Shown here piece after piece: positions 6,064 through 6,638 of a stretch of 6,638 bases of DNA. The notes beneath the pieces are model-generated. The model was not told where the DNA came from. It did no database searches and saw only the letters and a list, made by a program, of their open reading frames with translations. Source of the DNA: Planctomycetaceae bacterium (GTDB taxonomy: Bacteria; Planctomycetota; Planctomycetia; Pirellulales; Thermoguttaceae); the NCBI GenBank assembly GCA_009776995.1, contig WRMR01000284.1, forward strand, positions 1-6,638. The letters run 5' to 3'. Numbering within the stretch: position 1 is the stretch's first letter; every line of letters begins with the position of its first letter. Both the position numbers and the translations under genes were made by a program.

Positions 6064-6290
6064 CTAATCGTTTCGTATTTTGGGGGGGCAAAAAGGCTTG
6101 AAAATCAAGGTCAAATGAAATTTGCTACGTCATTGTGTTGGCTTGTCGGAAGTATAGACCACTGATAAACCACTTTTGGGATGGGTAAACTTGAGCAAAT
6201 CAGCCCAGATTTTCGGATTCTGGATTACCTATTTTGCCTGGTTTCAACATAGCATTGCCAAAATAGCCCCCCAAAATACGAAACGATCAG
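6064..6290. mobile_element. MITE-like non-autonomous transposable element, 227 bp
   Basis: The ends are 24-bp terminal inverted repeats (6064-6087 and 6267-6290) identical at 23 of 24 positions; the core is TCGTTTCGTATTTTGGGGGG (6068-6087). The outer ends read CTAATCG and, on the other strand, CTGATCG. A perfect 8-bp duplication AAAAATTG flanks it (6056-6063, 6291-6298). The 179-bp interior is AT-rich and I see no transposase-sized frame, only a small stem CTTGA-AAA-TCAAG (6097-6109). This is the classical structure of a miniature element moved in trans by a related transposase. An 8-bp duplication occurs in several families (for example IS66, ISL3, IS1595, some IS4-type); the CTGA outer end recalls IS4-family ends (IS10, IS50), but the family is not established. 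Confidence 0.88.
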
Positions 6291-6324
6291 AAAAATTGGT
6301 ATGGACAAGCCCAAGGTTTTTCTG
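6288..6324 (+). promoter_or_regulatory. Hairpin at the right junction of the element, in the leader of the next gene
   Basis: CAGAAAAATTGG (6288-6299) pairs with CCAA (6311-6314), a GG bulge, then TTTTTCTG (6317-6324). The first three bases come from the element end, the next eight are the target duplication. Before insertion the target was therefore already one arm of an inverted repeat, AAAAATTGG...CCAAggTTTTT. Confidence 0.55.
6291..6298. repeat. Right target-site duplication AAAAATTG
   Basis: Exact copy of 6056-6063, directly abutting the right end of the element. Confidence 0.88.
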
Positions 6325-6331
6325 GTAAAAG

Positions 6332-6350
6332 GGTGGTGTAAACATCAACC
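6332..6350 (+). promoter_or_regulatory. Small leader hairpin before the AGGAGG-led gene
   Basis: As RNA, GGU (6332-6334) pairs with ACC (6348-6350) and GGUG (6335-6338) with CAUC (6343-6346), with loop UAAA and a bulged A. It lies 10 bases before the ribosome binding site. Low stability; a regulatory role is speculation. Confidence 0.3.
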
Positions 6351-6360
6351 AGCCATTTTC

Positions 6361-6366
6361 AGGAGG
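6361..6366 (+). promoter_or_regulatory. Strong Shine-Dalgarno sequence AGGAGG
   Basis: Perfect AGGAGG with a 7-base spacer to the ATG at 6374. It fixes the start of that frame and contrasts with the other genes of the window, which lack clear Shine-Dalgarno sequences. Confidence 0.8.
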
Positions 6367-6373
6367 AAAACCC

Positions 6374-6638
6374 ATGGGCAAGTTACGGAAAAATGATAGC
6401 AAAAGTTTTCCGCATGTTCAAGATCGGTTCACCGGCGAGGTCGGAAAACTTTTCGACAAGGAGCATCCTGGTCGCGAATGTCCGAACTCGGTTTTTATTC
6501 GCGTGTTGTTTTGCGCACTTGACATCAGCTTTCGTGATCTGCTCCTGAGACTTGACCAATCCCTCGAAATCGACCTCGCAAAACCTGACCCGACAAGGCA
6601 ACGTAACCACCATGAAAATAACGAATTAAATCAAATCA
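6374..6638 (+). CDS. Hypothetical protein, 5' part only (runs off the window)
   Basis: An open frame starts at ATG 6374 behind a perfect AGGAGG and stays open for 88 codons to the window edge without a stop. The visible part starts MGKLRKNDSKSFPHVQDRF and is basic and Phe-rich. The middle (residues 37-64) is a hydrophobic/amphipathic helical region, CPNSVFIRVLFCALDISF then RDLLLRLDQ. The end (71-88) is polar with several Asn and His. I do not recognise a family. A small DNA-associated or mobile-element protein is possible because it lies directly beside a transposable element and in AT-richer sequence, but nothing in the residues proves this. Minus-strand frames over the same bases have no ribosome binding site and look like shadows. 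Confidence 0.6.
   Translation, partial: MGKLRKNDSKSFPHVQDRFTGEVGKLFDKEHPGRECPNSVFIRVLFCALDISFRDLLLRLDQSLEIDLAKPDPTRQRNHHENNELNQI

Noticed and set aside
6130..6158. Promoter with -10 TATAGA inside the transposable element
   Set aside because: No acceptable -35 hexamer at 16-18 bp spacing.
6064..6290. Two facing ends of separate insertion sequences, with the unknown gene inside the right one
   Set aside because: The exact 8-bp duplication sits outside the 24-bp repeats, which fits one 227-bp unit, not two elements pointing away from a spacer.
6383..6613. Minus-strand frame of 76 codons
   Set aside because: No ribosome binding site and fully antisense to the AGGAGG-led frame.

Overview
The window looks like a piece of a bacterial chromosome of moderate GC, most likely a planctomycete of the Pirellulales type. 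Four points suggest this: a TatC with a very long first periplasmic loop and a DLFxxSTMxFxxHLDELR-like N-terminus; a secreted Gly/Met-rich protein with helical repeats; gene starts mostly without Shine-Dalgarno sequences; and intergenic space rich in simple and palindromic repeats. The taxonomic assignment is inference from the sequence alone.

Layout. Positions 21-90 are ten perfect tandem copies of a 7-bp unit, just upstream of tatC (108-1202, +), the twin-arginine translocase core subunit. Four genes follow on the minus strand. Read in their own direction they are: a NifS/IscS-fold PLP enzyme (5914 to 4766), an RmlD-like sugar-nucleotide reductase/SDR (4742 to 3849), a Nudix hydrolase (3632 to 3198) and a secreted protein of unknown function (2965 to 1340). 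The last converges with tatC. The PLP enzyme and the RmlD-like gene are 23 nt apart and probably form an operon. An 11-bp tandem duplication sits exactly on the RmlD start codon. The gap between the RmlD-like gene and the Nudix gene holds a ~195-bp imperfect palindrome with nested hairpins.

The right 720 bp (5915-6638) are unlike the rest. They carry a non-autonomous transposable element (MITE-like, 6064-6290) with 24-bp terminal inverted repeats (23/24) and a perfect 8-bp target-site duplication AAAAATTG on both sides. A third, degenerate copy of the element end lies at 5941-5965. Beyond the element is the start of a plus-strand gene (6374 to past the window edge) with a perfect AGGAGG ribosome binding site and a folded leader; its product is not recognised.

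The most striking protein observation is in the IscS-like enzyme. PLP-binding and fold-defining residues are mostly kept, but the position that aligns without gaps to the catalytic cysteine of E. coli IscS (Cys328) is alanine (Ala324). A conventional cysteine desulfurase role is therefore doubtful. I see no CRISPR array, tRNA or rRNA in the window, and no complete new multi-gene system.
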